64,000 bases of DNA, taken from positions 809,775 to 873,774 of the forward strand of contig NZ_LWKZ01000001.1 of the NCBI RefSeq assembly GCF_001905005.1, read 5' to 3'. Numbering within the stretch: the first letter of the stretch is position 1; every line of letters begins with the position of its first letter. The DNA comes from Streptomyces sp. CB02923 (GTDB lineage Bacteria; Actinomycetota; Actinomycetes; Streptomycetales; Streptomycetaceae). The notes below the pieces were generated by a model, which had not been told where the DNA came from, ran no database searches, and saw only the letters and a list, made by a program, of their open reading frames with translations. Below, piece after piece: positions 37,955-48,402 of this stretch. The position numbers and the translations under genes are program-made.

Positions 37955-39244
37955 ATGAGTGTGAGGACGTCTGCGGAGGCGCCGATCCCCGTCGGCGAGG
38001 TGTCGCGGCTCATCGGGGGGTGGATCGACCGGCTGGGGGCCGTCTGGGTCGAGGGGCAGATCACCCAGCTGTCCCGGCGGCCGGGCGCCGGGGTGGTCTT
38101 CCTGACGCTGCGCGATCCGTCGTACGACATCTCGGTGAGCGTGACGTGTTACCGCCAGGTCTTCGACAAGATCGCGGACGTGGTGAGCGAGGGCGCGCGC
38201 GTCGTCGTGCACGCCAAGCCGGAGTGGTACGCCCCGCGCGGCCAGCTCTCGCTGCGGGCCGCCGAGATCAAGCCGGTGGGCGTCGGGGAGCTGCTGGCGC
38301 GGCTGGAGCAGCTGAAGAAGTCCCTCGCCGCCGAGGGGCTGTTCCGGGCGGAGCGCAAGCGCGGGTTGCCGTTCCTGCCGCAGCTGATCGGTCTCGTGTG
38401 CGGCCGGGCCAGCGCCGCCGAGCGGGACGTCCTGGAGAACGCCCGGCTGCGCTGGCCGGCGGTCCGCTTCGAGGTGCGCAACGTACCGGTGCAGGGGGTG
38501 CACGCGGTGCCGCAGGTGATCGAGGCGGTCAAGGAGCTGGACGCGCTGCCCGAGGTCGACGTGATCATCGTGGCGCGCGGCGGCGGCAGCGTCGAGGATC
38601 TGCTGCCGTTCTCGGACGAGCAGCTGGTACGGGCCGTGGGCGCGGCCCGTACGCCCGTCGTCTCCGCGATCGGCCACGAACCGGACTCGCCGCTGCTGGA
38701 CCTGGTCGCCGACCTGCGCGCCTCGACCCCGACGGACGCGGCGAAGAAGGTCGTACCGGACGTCGGCGAGGAGTCCGCACGCATCCAGCAGCTGCGGGAG
38801 CGGGCGCTGCGCGCGGTCAGCGGCAGCCTGGACCGCGAGGAGCGGGGCCTGGCGGCGGCCCTGAGCAGGCCCTCGATGGAGCGGCCCCACCGGATGGTCG
38901 AGGAGCGCGAGGACCAGGTCACGGCCATGCTGGAGCGCGGCCGGCGCACCCTGGGGCATCTGCTCGACCGCGCCGACTCGGAGCTGTCGCACACCCTGGC
39001 GCGGGTCGTCGCGCTCTCCCCCAAGGCCACCCTGGAGCGCGGCTACGCGGTGCTCCAGAAGCCGGACGGGTCGGCCGTGCGCTCCCCCGGCGAGGTCGCG
39101 CCGGACGACGAGCTGCGGGCCCGGGTCGCCGAGGGCGAGTTCCGGGTACGGGTGTCCGGCACGGCAGCCGATGGACGGGAGCCCGGCACAGTGTCCGACG
39201 GACGGGCGTCCGGCACGGCGTCCGATGTCACACCCCCGGATTAG
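37955..39244 (+). CDS. xseA: Exodeoxyribonuclease VII large subunit
   Basis: The 429-residue protein has the N-terminal OB-fold domain ([20 protein letters not shown]), the catalytic domain with [40 protein letters not shown] and [20 protein letters not shown], a long coiled-coil region, and a C-terminal segment [15 protein letters not shown]. With XseB it degrades single-stranded DNA to oligonucleotides. A short run of [16 protein letters not shown] repeats ends the protein. The next gene, xseB, starts 11 bases downstream. Confidence 0.95.
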   Translation: MSVRTSAEAPIPVGEVSRLIGGWIDRLGAVWVEGQITQLSRRPGAGVVFLTLRDPSYDISVSVTCYRQVFDKIADVVSEGARVVVHAKPEWYAPRGQLSLRAAEIKPVGVGELLARLEQLKKSLAAEGLFRAERKRGLPFLPQLIGLVCGRASAAERDVLENARLRWPAVRFEVRNVPVQGVHAVPQVIEAVKELDALPEVDVIIVARGGGSVEDLLPFSDEQLVRAVGAARTPVVSAIGHEPDSPLLDLVADLRASTPTDAAKKVVPDVGEESARIQQLRERALRAVSGSLDREERGLAAALSRPSMERPHRMVEEREDQVTAMLERGRRTLGHLLDRADSELSHTLARVVALSPKATLERGYAVLQKPDGSAVRSPGEVAPDDELRARVAEGEFRVRVSGTAADGREPGTVSDGRASGTASDVTPPD

Positions 39245-39254
39245 GCTGGGAGCC

Positions 39255-39539
39255 ATGGCTAAGGCGAAGACGGACGACACGGTGGCGGACGGCGCGGCGG
39301 ACGCGGCGCAGCCGGAAGGTTCCGCGCTCGGGTACGAGCAGGCCCGTGATGAGCTGATCGAGGTCGTCCGCAGCCTGGAGGCCGGCGGGACCACGCTGGA
39401 GGAGTCCCTCGCGCTCTGGGAGCGCGGCGAGCAGCTGGCGAAGGTCTGCCGCCGCTGGCTGGACGGAGCGCGGGCGCGGCTGGACGCGGCGCTGGCGGAG
39501 GAGGAAGAGCCCGGGGAGGGCGGGGAGGCGGCCGGATAG
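39255..39539 (+). CDS. xseB: Exodeoxyribonuclease VII small subunit
   Basis: The 94-residue protein has the XseB helical hairpin: [20 protein letters not shown] then [20 protein letters not shown]. It binds the coiled coil of XseA. The ATG at 39255 lies 11 bases after the xseA stop, so the genes form an operon. Confidence 0.95.
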   Translation: MAKAKTDDTVADGAADAAQPEGSALGYEQARDELIEVVRSLEAGGTTLEESLALWERGEQLAKVCRRWLDGARARLDAALAEEEEPGEGGEAAG

Positions 39540-39667
39540 CGGTCGCCTCGCGTACGTCGGCACCTCACACCCCGGCCCTCCGGACCGCCCCACGCCCCTG
39601 CCCGCGGACCGCCCCACGACCCCGTCCGCGAACCGCCCCTTGTGAATCGGGTCACGATTCCCCCGCA

Positions 39668-39682
39668 TTAGTTGAAACTTAA
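39668..39682. promoter_or_regulatory. A+T-rich MarR-like imperfect palindrome upstream of the reductase
   Basis: TTAGTTGAAACTTAA is an imperfect inverted repeat in an otherwise G+C-rich region, 59 bases before the reductase start. Sites of this look are often bound by MarR-type repressors. It also contains TTGAAA, a possible -35 hexamer. The regulator is not in the window. Confidence 0.5.
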
Positions 39683-39740
39683 TCTACCTTGGTTACAGTT
39701 GATGACGAACACGGAAAATCACCGACCCATGAGGTGCCCT

Positions 39741-40334
39741 ATGTCTCTCGCTCTCGACGCCGCCGCTCAGGACCTCCTCTTCCGCGAGGCCCAGACCGCC
39801 AACACGTTCACGGACGAGCCGGTGACCGACGAGCAGGTGCAGGCCATCTACGACCTGGTGAAGTTCGCTCCCACCGCCTTCAACCAGTCGCCGCTGCGCA
39901 TCACGATGGTCCGTTCCGAGGACGCCCGTGAGCGCCTGGTCAAGCACGCGATGGGCGCCAACGGCCCGAAGACGCTGAGCGCGCCGCTGACCGTGGTCCT
40001 CTCCACGGACCTCGACTTCCACGAGAAGCTGCCGACCCTGTTCCCGCACGCCCCGGGCATCAAGGACGCCTACTTCTCCGAGCTGGCCGCCCGCGAGGTC
40101 GCCGGCGTCCAGAACGCGACGCTGCAGGCCGGCTACTTCATCGTCGGCGTCCGCGCGGCGGGCCTGGCCGCCGGCCCGATGACCGGCTTCGACTTCGCCG
40201 GCATCGACAAGGAGTTCTTCGGCGACGGCAAGCAGAAGTCCTTCATGGTCATCAACCTCGGCAAGCCCGGCACCGACGCGTTCTTCCCGCGCTCGCCGCG
40301 CCTGGGCTTCGACGAGGCCGTCACCACCGTCTGA
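39741..40334 (+). CDS. Malonic semialdehyde reductase (RutE/nitroreductase family)
   Basis: The 197-residue flavoprotein has the nitroreductase fold with AQTANTFTDEPVTDEQVQA, KFAPTAFNQSPLRITMV (FMN-binding), ATLQAGYFIVGVRAAGLAAG and NLGKPGTDAFFPRSPRL. It matches the malonic semialdehyde reductase/RutE group, which uses NADPH to reduce 3-oxopropanoate. The ATG at 39741 follows GAGGTGCC; earlier in-frame ATGs are less supported. The last 16 codons, stop and terminator are repeated downstream in tandem. Confidence 0.88.
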   Translation: MSLALDAAAQDLLFREAQTANTFTDEPVTDEQVQAIYDLVKFAPTAFNQSPLRITMVRSEDARERLVKHAMGANGPKTLSAPLTVVLSTDLDFHEKLPTLFPHAPGIKDAYFSELAAREVAGVQNATLQAGYFIVGVRAAGLAAGPMTGFDFAGIDKEFFGDGKQKSFMVINLGKPGTDAFFPRSPRLGFDEAVTTV

Positions 40335-40512
40335 TCCGGCCGGGGGTCCGGGGGTCGCCCCCGGACAGACACAGCCCGCGCTCGCCGCGCCTGGGCTTCG
40401 ACGAGGCCGTCACCACCGTCTGATCCGGCCGGGGGTCCGGGGGTCGCCCCCGGACAGACACAGCCCGCGCTCGCCGCGGCTGGGCTTCGACGAGGCCGTC
40501 ACCACCGTCTGA
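40286..40512. repeat. 89-bp tandem triplication of the reductase 3' end and terminator
   Basis: Copies begin at 40,286, 40,375 and 40,464, an exact 89-base period. Each carries the last codons of the reductase (RLGFDEAVTTV), its TGA and the hairpin GTCCGGGGG-TCG-CCCCCGGAC; the third copy stops after the TGA. The first two copies appear identical, and the third has one change (GCGCC to GCGGC). The duplication looks recent. Confidence 0.95.
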
Positions 40513-40528
40513 GCCTGCGCGCCCACAC

Positions 40529-40573
40529 ACGACGAGGCCGCCGCACCCACCCCGGGTGCGGCGGCCTCGTCGT
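40529..40573. terminator. Strong bidirectional terminator hairpin
   Basis: Perfect 20-base inverted arms (from ACGACGAGGCC on the left) enclose a five-base loop ACCCC. It lies between the convergent reductase and DUF4245 genes. Confidence 0.85.
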
Positions 40574-40611
40574 ACACGTCCGGCGCGGCCGGCGCACCGA
40601 CCGGCGGCCGG

Positions 40612-41148
40612 TCAGTCCTTCTTCGACTCCAGGGACGCCGCCAGCTCCGCGAGCCGTCCGTACGGCGCGGTGCCGGTGAGGACGGTCGTGACGCCCTCCT
40701 CCTCGCGCACCAGCGCGCGGTACTTCTCGCCCTTGTAGCGGTCCCACTTCACGCCGCCGACGGCCTGCTTGCCCGCGGCCTTCTCCGCGCCCAGCGTGAC
40801 GTCCTGGACGAACTTCTTCGCGGGCGCGTCGCTCTGCTCCAGCGCCGCGTACTCCTGCTCCGGGTCGAGGAAGCCCAGGTGCCAGGCGCCGCCCTTGCCG
40901 GCGTTGCTCGCCTTGTACGCGACGGAGGTGGCGCGCCAGCCCTCGGGCAGCCCCTTGGGCGCGGCGACCGGGTACGGCGCGGCGCGCCGGGCGGTCGCGA
41001 CCTCCACGCGGTAGTCGACCGTCTTGACCGCGTTCACCTCGGCGGACCTGCTGTCGTTGTGCGGGATGAAGACATAGATGCCCGCGACGAGGGCGCCGAT
41101 CACCGCCATCGACAGGACCATGTCCCGAACCGTCTGCTTGCCTCGCAT
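40612..41148 (-). CDS. DUF4245 membrane-anchored protein
   Basis: The 178-residue protein has one N-terminal membrane segment (about residues 11-30, MVLSMAVIGALVAGIYVFIP) and an extracytoplasmic DUF4245 domain with AAPYPVAAPKGLPEGWRATS and GGVKWDRYKGEKYRALVR. This family is common next to glpX in actinobacteria; its function is not known. The ATG at 41148 has GAGG about ten bases upstream; a GTG nine bases earlier would also do. Confidence 0.87.
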   Translation of the reverse strand: MRGKQTVRDMVLSMAVIGALVAGIYVFIPHNDSRSAEVNAVKTVDYRVEVATARRAAPYPVAAPKGLPEGWRATSVAYKASNAGKGGAWHLGFLDPEQEYAALEQSDAPAKKFVQDVTLGAEKAAGKQAVGGVKWDRYKGEKYRALVREEEGVTTVLTGTAPYGRLAELAASLESKKD

Positions 41149-41358
41149 ACCTGCCACGCCTCTATGGTCCCCCATCCCCGGCTCCGCGCGGACGCGGCCC
41201 CTGCCGTGCGCCGGCCCGCCCGCGCCGTACGGGGACACGCCCATACCGCACCTTGACGCCGCTCATGCGTAGGGCCCACTGCTCATTTTGGCGGCCTAAC
41301 GATAAAGTCATACCCACCCTCACCATTCCGGCCGTCGCCGTACAGAAAGGTGCGCTCG

Positions 41359-42390
41359 ATGACCGAGCATCATCTGCCGTCCCAACTCGAGGTCAGCCCC
41401 GAGGCTCCCGACCGCAACCTCGCCCTGGAACTGGTCCGGGTGACCGAGGCCGGGGCCATGGCTTCGGGCCGCTGGGTCGGGCGCGGCGACAAGAACGGCG
41501 CCGACGGCGCCGCCGTCAAGGCCATGCGCGCCTTGATCCACACCGTCTCCATGAACGGCGTCGTGGTCATCGGGGAGGGCGAGAAGGACAACGCCCCGAT
41601 GCTCTACAACGGCGAGCGGGTCGGTGACGGCACCGGCGCCGAGTGCGATGTGGCCGTGGACCCGGTCGACGGCACCACCCTGACCGCCAAGGGCATGGCC
41701 AACGCCGTCTCCGTGATGGCCGTCGCCGAGCGCGGCGCCATGTTCGACCCGTCCGCGGTCTTCTACATGGACAAGCTGGCGACCGGCCCCGAGGCCGCCG
41801 ACTTCGTCGACATCACCGCGCCGGTCGGCGTGAACATCCGCCGGATCGCCAAGGCCAAGAAGTCCGCCGTCGAGGACGTCACCGTCGTCATCCTGGACCG
41901 GCCGCGCCACGAGGGCCTGGTCAAGGAGGTGCGGGAGGCCGGCGCCCGGATCAAGTTCATCTCCGACGGCGACGTGGCCGGCGCCATCATGGCGGCCCGC
42001 GAGGGCACCGGCGTGGACCTGCTGCTGGGCATCGGCGGTACGCCGGAGGGCATCATCGCCGCGTGCGCCCTCAAGTGCCTGGGCGGCACCCTTCAGGCCA
42101 GGCTGTGGCCGAAGGACGACGACGAGCGGCAGCGCGCGATCGACGCGGGGCACGACCTGGACAAGGTGCTGCAGACCGACGACCTGGTCCGCGGCGACAA
42201 CGTCTTCTTCGTCGCCACCGGCATCACCGACGGCGACCTGCTGCGCGGGGTGCGCTACCGCGCCGAGACCGCCACCACCTCGTCGCTGGTGATGCGCTCC
42301 AAGTCCGGCACGATCCGCCGGGTCGACTCCGAGCACCGGCTCTCCAAGCTGCGCGCGTACAGCTCGGTCGACTTCGAGCGCCCCAGGTAG
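41359..42390 (+). CDS. glpX: Class II fructose-1,6-bisphosphatase
   Basis: The 343-residue GlpX converts fructose-1,6-bisphosphate to fructose-6-phosphate in gluconeogenesis. Hallmarks are [18 protein letters not shown], the metal-binding [32 protein letters not shown] and [18 protein letters not shown]. The ATG at 41359 follows an AAAGG site by nine bases. It is divergent from the DUF4245 gene with 210 bases between and ends in a clear hairpin. Confidence 0.95.
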   Translation: MTEHHLPSQLEVSPEAPDRNLALELVRVTEAGAMASGRWVGRGDKNGADGAAVKAMRALIHTVSMNGVVVIGEGEKDNAPMLYNGERVGDGTGAECDVAVDPVDGTTLTAKGMANAVSVMAVAERGAMFDPSAVFYMDKLATGPEAADFVDITAPVGVNIRRIAKAKKSAVEDVTVVILDRPRHEGLVKEVREAGARIKFISDGDVAGAIMAAREGTGVDLLLGIGGTPEGIIAACALKCLGGTLQARLWPKDDDERQRAIDAGHDLDKVLQTDDLVRGDNVFFVATGITDGDLLRGVRYRAETATTSSLVMRSKSGTIRRVDSEHRLSKLRAYSSVDFERPR

Positions 42391-42440
42391 CCGACGGCGG
42401 CTCCGGGCGCCCCGGCCGACGGCGGCGCACACCAACGCGC

Positions 42441-42482
42441 GGGCCGGGACTCCGCCGTCTTCCTCGGCGGGGTCCCGGCCCG
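42441..42482. terminator. Terminator hairpin after glpX
   Basis: GGGCCGGGACTCCGCCG pairs with CGGCGGGGTCCCGGCCC with one bulge around a TCTTCCT loop. It separates the convergent glpX and WhiB-family genes. Confidence 0.8.
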
Positions 42483-42508
42483 TCACGCGTGCCGGACGCA
42501 CCGGCCGC

Positions 42509-42868
42509 TCAACCGGTGGCCTGCATACGGGCCGAGCGCTGCAGCTCGGTCTCCCGGCGCCGGCGGCGGGCCAGTACGACCCGGCGTTCGGCGGCGGTCA
42601 GGCCGCCCCACACTCCGTAGGGCTCCGGCTGCACGAGGGCGTGCTCCCGGCATTCGATCATCACCGGGCAGCGGGCACAGACCCGCTTGGCGGCTTCCTC
42701 CCTCGCCAGGCGCGCGGCGGTCGGCTCCTTGGACGGTGCGAAGAACAGGCCCGCCTCGTCACGGCGGCACACCGCCTCCGCGTGCCAGGGACCGGCCTCT
42801 TCGCGAGAGGGAACCCGCTGGGGCGGAACAACTGCGGTGTCCTGCAGAGGCTGATGCGGTAGCAGCAC
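42509..42868 (-). CDS. wblI: WhiB-family iron-sulfur regulator (WblI-like by position)
   Basis: The 119-residue protein has the four cluster-binding cysteines of the Wbl family, Cys34 (EAVCRRD), Cys64 and Cys67 (RVCARCPV) and Cys73 (IECREHA), then GVWGGLTAAERR and a basic DNA-contacting tail RRRRRETELQR. Wbl proteins bind the sigma factor region 4 and respond to redox signals. The position beside glpX matches what I recall as wblI (SCO5046) in S. coelicolor, so the symbol rests on synteny. Confidence 0.82.
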   Translation of the reverse strand: MLLPHQPLQDTAVVPPQRVPSREEAGPWHAEAVCRRDEAGLFFAPSKEPTAARLAREEAAKRVCARCPVMIECREHALVQPEPYGVWGGLTAAERRVVLARRRRRETELQRSARMQATG

Positions 42869-43156
42869 GGTCTACTCCTGACGACGGCTTCGGCGAAGAG
42901 TCACCCTTGCCCGTCTCGCTGCGCACGACTTTTCGCACCCCGCAGCCGTACGAGAGACGATGCACCAGCCCTACCCGCTGTACGCGTGCTTATGCACACG
43001 GTTGCGAACGGTCCCCGAGCAGTGCGGATCCAGGGCCGGACCGGACCGGAGGGTCGCCGTCCGGTCGCGTCGGCCATGGCGGTCCCCCGCCCCTTCACAG
43101 CTCCATTGCAGCCACTGTGTGCCCCTCCGTCACCCCCGTCACGTCTGTCGGCCCGG

Positions 43157-43942
43157 TCAGTCGCGACGGCCGCCGTGCAGCCGCCCGTGCCGCTCGCGGC
43201 GCTCGTCCCGGTGGTGTTCGTGCGCCGACCGGCGCTCGTCGCGCCGCTGCTCCTGCCATGCGCGCCGTACGTCGCGCAGGTCGTCACGCAGGTCGCGGAG
43301 CCACTTGCCGCGCTTGGGCTTCGCCTCGACGCTGCCGAGGACCGCGTACCCGTTGACGTGGACGACCGGCGCGTCGGCTTCCAGCGACTCGTTCGTCTCG
43401 ACCTCGAAGGAGCCGAGCACACCGGAACCGCTGCTGCGCAGCGTGACGTTCTCCGGCACCCGGATCTCCACGCTGCCGAAGATCGAGGTGGCGTTGATCC
43501 GGACCTGCTGCTGCTGGAAGATCCCCTCGGTCAGGTCGATCTCCACGCTGCCGAAGACGGCGACCGCGTTGATCCGGCCGGGCACCCGCCAGCGGCCCTT
43601 GCGGGTCGAGGCGCTGAAGATCGCGACCAGGTTCTGGTCCGGCAGCGCGCCGCCGGGCTCCGGCCCATACGCGGCGGCCGCGGGCCGGGGCCCGGGGGCG
43701 CCGGCCTCCGCGGGCAGATCCCGTACCAGCGGCTCCAGTTCACCCATGGTCTTGGCGCGGTAGACCAGGTCGATGCGCTCGGAGTGCTCCTCGGCGTCCA
43801 GCCGTCCCACCGCCAGCGCCTCGCGCAGGATCTCCGCGATCCGGTCCCGGTCGGCGTCGGAGGCCCTCAGCTCGGCCTCGGCCACGGGTTTGGTCAGGTT
43901 CACCGGCTGCTGGGCTCGCTTGGCGAGCGACGATTCGTCCAC
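43157..43942 (-). CDS. DUF1707 / LiaF-like cell-envelope protein
   Basis: The 261-residue protein has an N-terminal DUF1707 region (ELRASDADRDRIAEILREAL followed by GRLDAEEHSERIDLVYRAKT) and a C-terminal beta-rich LiaF-type domain with repeated AVFGSVEIDL, SIFGSVEIRV and AVLGSVEAKP units. The tail is very rich in Arg and His. There is no membrane helix. Proteins of this type are thought to act in envelope stress sensing, but no role is proven here. It is divergent from the class I fumarase gene. Confidence 0.82.
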   Translation of the reverse strand: MDESSLAKRAQQPVNLTKPVAEAELRASDADRDRIAEILREALAVGRLDAEEHSERIDLVYRAKTMGELEPLVRDLPAEAGAPGPRPAAAAYGPEPGGALPDQNLVAIFSASTRKGRWRVPGRINAVAVFGSVEIDLTEGIFQQQQVRINATSIFGSVEIRVPENVTLRSSGSGVLGSFEVETNESLEADAPVVHVNGYAVLGSVEAKPKRGKWLRDLRDDLRDVRRAWQEQRRDERRSAHEHHRDERRERHGRLHGGRRD

Positions 43943-44006
43943 GGGAGGCAGACTACCGAAACGCGATAGATCGCGACTAGGGGACGCGCGACCCCGGCGG
44001 CATTCC

Positions 44007-44021
44007 AGGTGAGCCTTACCT
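44007..44021. promoter_or_regulatory. Iron-box-like site (DmdR1/IdeR type)
   Basis: AGGTGAGCCTTACCT, read on the other strand as AGGTAAGGCTCACCT, matches the core AGGTWAGSCTWACCT of actinobacterial iron boxes with one mismatch. It lies 92 bases before the class I fumarase start and 65 before the DUF1707 start. Binding is inferred. Confidence 0.5.
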
Positions 44022-44112
44022 CACAGCGGCGACCGGGAGCAGGGGTTCTACGCTGGTCGGGCGCTGCCGCAGATGTCAGCCGATAACCACCGCCCAGTGA
44101 GGAATGGCCCTG

Positions 44113-45807
44113 ATGTCCCCCGTCTCCCACCCAGACCGCCCGGCATTCGCCTATACCGACCTGCTCCCCGTAGGCGAGGACAACACCCCCTACCGCCTGG
44201 TCACTTCCGAGGGTGTGAGCACCTTCGAGGCCGACGGGCGCACGTTCCTCAAGGTCGAGCCGGAGGCGCTGCGCAAGCTGGCCGCCGAGGCGATGCACGA
44301 CATCTCGCACTATCTGCGACCGGCCCACCTCGCCCAGCTGCGCCGCATCCTGGACGACCCCGAGGCCTCCGCCAACGACCGCTTCGTGGCGCTGGACCTG
44401 CTGAAGAACGCGAACATCGCGGCGGCGGGCGTGCTGCCGATGTGCCAGGACACCGGCACCGCGATCGTCATGGGCAAGCGCGGCCAGAACGTGCTGACCC
44501 CGGGCGGTGACGAGGAAGCGCTCTCCCGCGGCATCTACGACGCGTACACCGAGCTGAACCTGCGGTACTCGCAGATGGCCCCGCTGACCATGTGGGACGA
44601 GAAGAACACCGGCTCCAACCTGCCGGCCCAGATCGAGCTGTACGCCACCGACGGAGGCGCGTACAAGTTCCTGTTCATGGCCAAGGGCGGCGGCAGCGCC
44701 AACAAGTCCTTCCTCTACCAGGAGACGAAGGCCGTCCTCAACGAGGCGAGCATGATGAAGTTCCTGGAGGAGAAGATCCGCTCGCTGGGCACGGCCGCCT
44801 GCCCGCCGTACCACCTGGCGATCGTCGTCGGCGGCACCAGCGCCGAGTACGCGATGAAGACCGCGAAGTACGCCTCCGCGCACTACCTGGACGAGCTGCC
44901 CGCCGAGGGCTCCCCCACCGGCCACGGCTTCCGGGACAAGGAGCTGGAGGAGAAGGTCTTCGAGCTGACGCAGAAGATCGGCATCGGCGCGCAGTTCGGC
45001 GGCAAGTACTTCTGCCACGACGTACGCGTGGTCCGCCTGCCCCGGCACGGCGCGTCCTGCCCGGTCGCCATCGCCGTCTCCTGCTCGGCGGACCGCCAGG
45101 CCGTGGCCAAGATCACCGCCGAGGGCGTCTTCCTGGAGCAGCTGGAGAAGGACCCGGCACGCTTCCTGCCGGAGACGACCGAGGCGGAGCTGACCGAAGG
45201 CGCGGGCCCGGACCTCGACGCCGTACGCATCGACCTGAACCACCCGATGGACGACATCCTGGCCGAGCTGACCAAGCACCCGGTCAAGACGCGGCTGTCG
45301 CTGACCGGCACGCTGGTCGTCGCCCGTGACATCGCACACGCGAAGATCAAGGAGCGGCTGGACGCGGGCGAGGAGATGCCCGAGTACCTCAAGAACCACC
45401 CGGTGTACTACGCGGGCCCGGCGAAGACCCCCGAGGGCTACGCGTCCGGCTCCTTCGGCCCGACCACGGCCGGCCGCATGGACGCCTACGTCGAGCAGTT
45501 CCAGGCGGCGGGCGGCTCGAAGGTCATGCTGGCCAAGGGCAACCGCTCCCAGCAGGTCACCGCCGCGTGCAACGCGCACGGCGGCTTCTACCTGGGCTCG
45601 ATCGGCGGCCCGGCGGCGCGCCTGGCGCAGGACTGCATCAAGAAGGTCGAGGTCCTCGAATACGAGGAGCTGGGCATGGAGGCGGTCTGGCGGATCGAGG
45701 TCGAGGACTTCCCGGCGTTCATCGTCGTGGACGACAAGGGCAACGACTTCTTCCAGGACCCGGCGCCCGCTCCGACCTTCACCAGCATTCCGGTGCGGAC
45801 CGCCTGA
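44113..45807 (+). CDS. fumB: Class I (iron-sulfur) fumarate hydratase
   Basis: The 564-residue protein is a one-chain 4Fe-4S fumarase that converts fumarate and malate. Conserved cysteines are in [32 protein letters not shown] and [38 protein letters not shown] lies near the end. The ATG at 44113 has GAGG at good spacing; an ATG nine bases earlier is too close to it. An oxygen-stable class II fumarase follows directly, and an iron-box-like site precedes the gene, which suggests iron-dependent use of the two enzymes. Confidence 0.94.
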   Translation: MSPVSHPDRPAFAYTDLLPVGEDNTPYRLVTSEGVSTFEADGRTFLKVEPEALRKLAAEAMHDISHYLRPAHLAQLRRILDDPEASANDRFVALDLLKNANIAAAGVLPMCQDTGTAIVMGKRGQNVLTPGGDEEALSRGIYDAYTELNLRYSQMAPLTMWDEKNTGSNLPAQIELYATDGGAYKFLFMAKGGGSANKSFLYQETKAVLNEASMMKFLEEKIRSLGTAACPPYHLAIVVGGTSAEYAMKTAKYASAHYLDELPAEGSPTGHGFRDKELEEKVFELTQKIGIGAQFGGKYFCHDVRVVRLPRHGASCPVAIAVSCSADRQAVAKITAEGVFLEQLEKDPARFLPETTEAELTEGAGPDLDAVRIDLNHPMDDILAELTKHPVKTRLSLTGTLVVARDIAHAKIKERLDAGEEMPEYLKNHPVYYAGPAKTPEGYASGSFGPTTAGRMDAYVEQFQAAGGSKVMLAKGNRSQQVTAACNAHGGFYLGSIGGPAARLAQDCIKKVEVLEYEELGMEAVWRIEVEDFPAFIVVDDKGNDFFQDPAPAPTFTSIPVRTA

Positions 45808-45935
45808 CGTCCGTACGGCCTCGTCAGGGGGTACGCCCGTCCCGTACCGCCTGACGGACGAAACGTGCCGGTCCGACGGACGAAAGCTGCCGGTGCCCGG
45901 GAACAGAATCACCGTTCCCGGGCACTGACACAGGT

Positions 45936-47348
45936 ATGAGCGACAACGGCCTGAGCGGCGACAACGGCGAGTACCGGACCGAGCACGACTCGATGGGCGA
46001 GGTGAAGGTCCCCGCCCGCGCGAAGTGGCGGGCGCAGACGCAGCGCGCGGTGGAGAACTTCCCGGTCTCCGGGCAGCGGCTGGAGCGGGCGCACATCGAG
46101 GCGCTGGCCCGTATCAAGGCCGCGGCGGCCAAGGCCAACGCCGGGCTGGGCGTGCTGGACGAGGACGTCGCGGCGGCGATCCAGGAGGCCGCGGCGGAGG
46201 TCGCCGACGGCAGGTGGGACGAGCACTTCCCCGTCGACGTGTTCCAGACCGGCTCCGGCACGTCGTCCAACATGAACACCAACGAGGTGCTCGCGACCCT
46301 CGCCACCGAGCGGCTGGGCCGCGACGTGCACCCCAACGACCACGTCAACGCCTCCCAGTCGTCCAACGACGTCTTCCCGTCCTCGATCCACATCGCGGCG
46401 ACCGCGGCCGTCACCCACGACCTGATCCCGGCGCTGGAACACCTGGCGGCGGCGCTGGAGCGCAAGGAGTCGGAGTTCGCCGAGGTCGTCAAGGCGGGCC
46501 GGACGCACCTGATGGACGCCACGCCCGTCACCCTCGGCCAGGAGTTCGGCGGCTTCGCGGCACAGGTCCGCTACGGCGTCGAGCGGCTGCGGTCCGCGCT
46601 GCCGCGGCTGGCCGAACTGCCGCTGGGCGGTACGGCGGTGGGCACCGGCATCAACACCCCGCCCGGCTTCCCCGCCGCGGTGATCGCCGAGGTGGCGCGG
46701 ACGACGGGGCTGCCGCTGACCGAGGCGCGCAACCACTTCGAGGCGCAGGGCGCGCGCGACGCGGTCGTGGAGACCAGCGGGCAGCTGCGGACCATCGGCG
46801 TCGGCCTGACGAAGATCGCCAACGATCTGCGGTGGATGGCCTCGGGGCCGCGCACCGGCCTCGCCGAGATCAACCTGCCCGACCTCCAGCCCGGTTCGTC
46901 CATCATGCCGGGCAAGGTCAACCCGGTGATCCCGGAGGCGGTGCTGATGGTGGCCGCGCAGGTCACCGGCAACGACGCGACGGTGGCCGCGGCGGGCGCC
47001 GCGGGCAACTTCGAGCTGAACGTGATGCTGCCGGTCATCGCGAAGAACGTGCTGGAGTCGGTACGGCTGCTGGCCAACGTCACCCGGCTGCTGGCGGACC
47101 GCACGGTCGACGGGATCACCGCCAACGCCGAACGGGCCCGGGAGTACGCGGAGTCGTCCCCGTCGGTGGTCACCCCGCTCAACAAGTACATCGGGTACGA
47201 GGAGGCCGCCAAGGTCGCCAAGAAGTCGCTCGCCGAGCGCAGGACGATCCGCGAGGTGGTCATCGCGTCCGGGTACGTCGACCAGGGCCTGCTGACGGAG
47301 CAGCAGTTGGACGAGGCGCTGGATGTACTGGGTATGACACATCCGTGA
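45936..47348 (+). CDS. fumC: Class II fumarate hydratase
   Basis: The 470-residue protein belongs to the fumarase/aspartase superfamily. It has [58 protein letters not shown] and the catalytic loop signature [11 protein letters not shown]. It needs no metal cluster. It lies 128 bases after the class I gene in the same direction; both catalyse the same TCA-cycle step. Confidence 0.95.
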   Translation: MSDNGLSGDNGEYRTEHDSMGEVKVPARAKWRAQTQRAVENFPVSGQRLERAHIEALARIKAAAAKANAGLGVLDEDVAAAIQEAAAEVADGRWDEHFPVDVFQTGSGTSSNMNTNEVLATLATERLGRDVHPNDHVNASQSSNDVFPSSIHIAATAAVTHDLIPALEHLAAALERKESEFAEVVKAGRTHLMDATPVTLGQEFGGFAAQVRYGVERLRSALPRLAELPLGGTAVGTGINTPPGFPAAVIAEVARTTGLPLTEARNHFEAQGARDAVVETSGQLRTIGVGLTKIANDLRWMASGPRTGLAEINLPDLQPGSSIMPGKVNPVIPEAVLMVAAQVTGNDATVAAAGAAGNFELNVMLPVIAKNVLESVRLLANVTRLLADRTVDGITANAERAREYAESSPSVVTPLNKYIGYEEAAKVAKKSLAERRTIREVVIASGYVDQGLLTEQQLDEALDVLGMTHP

Positions 47349-47404
47349 CGGTCCGTGCGGCTTCCGTCACAGCACGGGCAGCGGCGCCCCTCTAGGATCT
47401 GCTC

Positions 47405-48124
47405 ATGACAGCGGACATGGTGGAGACGAGGAAGGGCGCCGCCGGGGCGAAGGGCATGCGGGCCGCCGTGGACGGACCGGGACGCTGGGCGCCCGGGGAC
47501 CACATCCTGTGGCGCTACCGCGACAACGCCGGCGACGGTATCCACATCTGCCGTCCGATGACCGTCGTACAGGACACCGACGAGCTGCTCGCGGTGTGGA
47601 TGGCCCCCGGCACGCCCTGCGTCAAGCCGGTGCTGGCCGACGGGACGCCCGTCCACCGCGAGCCGCTCACCAGCCGCTACACCAAGCCGCGCCGCACCAG
47701 CCGCGACCAGTGGTTCGGCACCGGCGTGCTGAAGCTGGCCCGGCCGGGCGACCCCTGGTCGGTGTGGCTGTTCTGGGAGCCCGGCTGGCACTTCAAGAAC
47801 TGGTACGTGAACCTGGAGGAGCCGCGTCGCCGTTGGGCGGGCGGCCTCGACTCCCAGGACCACTTCCTGGACATCTGCGTGTACCCGGACCGGCATTGGG
47901 AGTGGCGGGACGAGGACGAGTTCGCGCAGGCCCAGCGGGACGGGCTGATGCCGCCCGCGCTGGCGGCGGACGTACGGGCGGCGGGCCGCGCGGCGGTCGA
48001 GCACATCGCCGCGTGGGGGGTGCCGTTCGACTCCGGCTGGGAGGACTGGCGGCCCGATCCGGCGTGGGCCGTGCCGGGTCTGCCGGAGGACTGGGGCCGG
48101 GCGCTGCCCGGCCCACGGGAGTGA
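47405..48124 (+). CDS. FomD/DUF402-domain protein
   Basis: The 239-residue protein has the DUF402 pattern WRYRDNAGDGIHICRPMTVV, FKNWYVNLEEPRRRWAGGLD and DHFLDICVYPDRHWEWRDED, followed by EFAQAQRDGLM. The Asp/Glu-rich WRDEDEF part is the likely metal-binding centre. Family members include FomD of fosfomycin synthesis and nucleoside tri- or diphosphate phosphatases. The natural substrate here is unknown. A strong terminator starts at its stop codon. Confidence 0.85.
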   Translation: MTADMVETRKGAAGAKGMRAAVDGPGRWAPGDHILWRYRDNAGDGIHICRPMTVVQDTDELLAVWMAPGTPCVKPVLADGTPVHREPLTSRYTKPRRTSRDQWFGTGVLKLARPGDPWSVWLFWEPGWHFKNWYVNLEEPRRRWAGGLDSQDHFLDICVYPDRHWEWRDEDEFAQAQRDGLMPPALAADVRAAGRAAVEHIAAWGVPFDSGWEDWRPDPAWAVPGLPEDWGRALPGPRE

Positions 48125-48161
48125 CCGGACGCCCGCGGGCAGGGGCCCGCGGGCGTCCGGT
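48124..48161 (+). terminator. Terminator hairpin after the FomD-like gene
   Basis: Perfect 17-base arms (ACCGGACGCCCGCGGGC and its complement) surround a four-base loop right after the TGA. Confidence 0.85.
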
Positions 48162-48402
48162 GTGCCCGCGCGCTGGCCGCCGCTGCCGCCCAGCCGGGGG
48201 CGGGCCGGCTCCGGGCGTACCGGTGAGCAGGTACGGGCGTGACGTGGCGTGCGAGTGAGCCCCCTTGATGCGCCCCTGGGGATCAACCGTAGGATCGTCC
48301 TCCACAAGACTGCACAGGCGTAACTCAAGACTGCACGGAACTGCACGGACGTGGCTCCGAAGGAGCCCCGAACTTGACCGCGGTCGCAGGAGAGGCGAGG
48401 TC

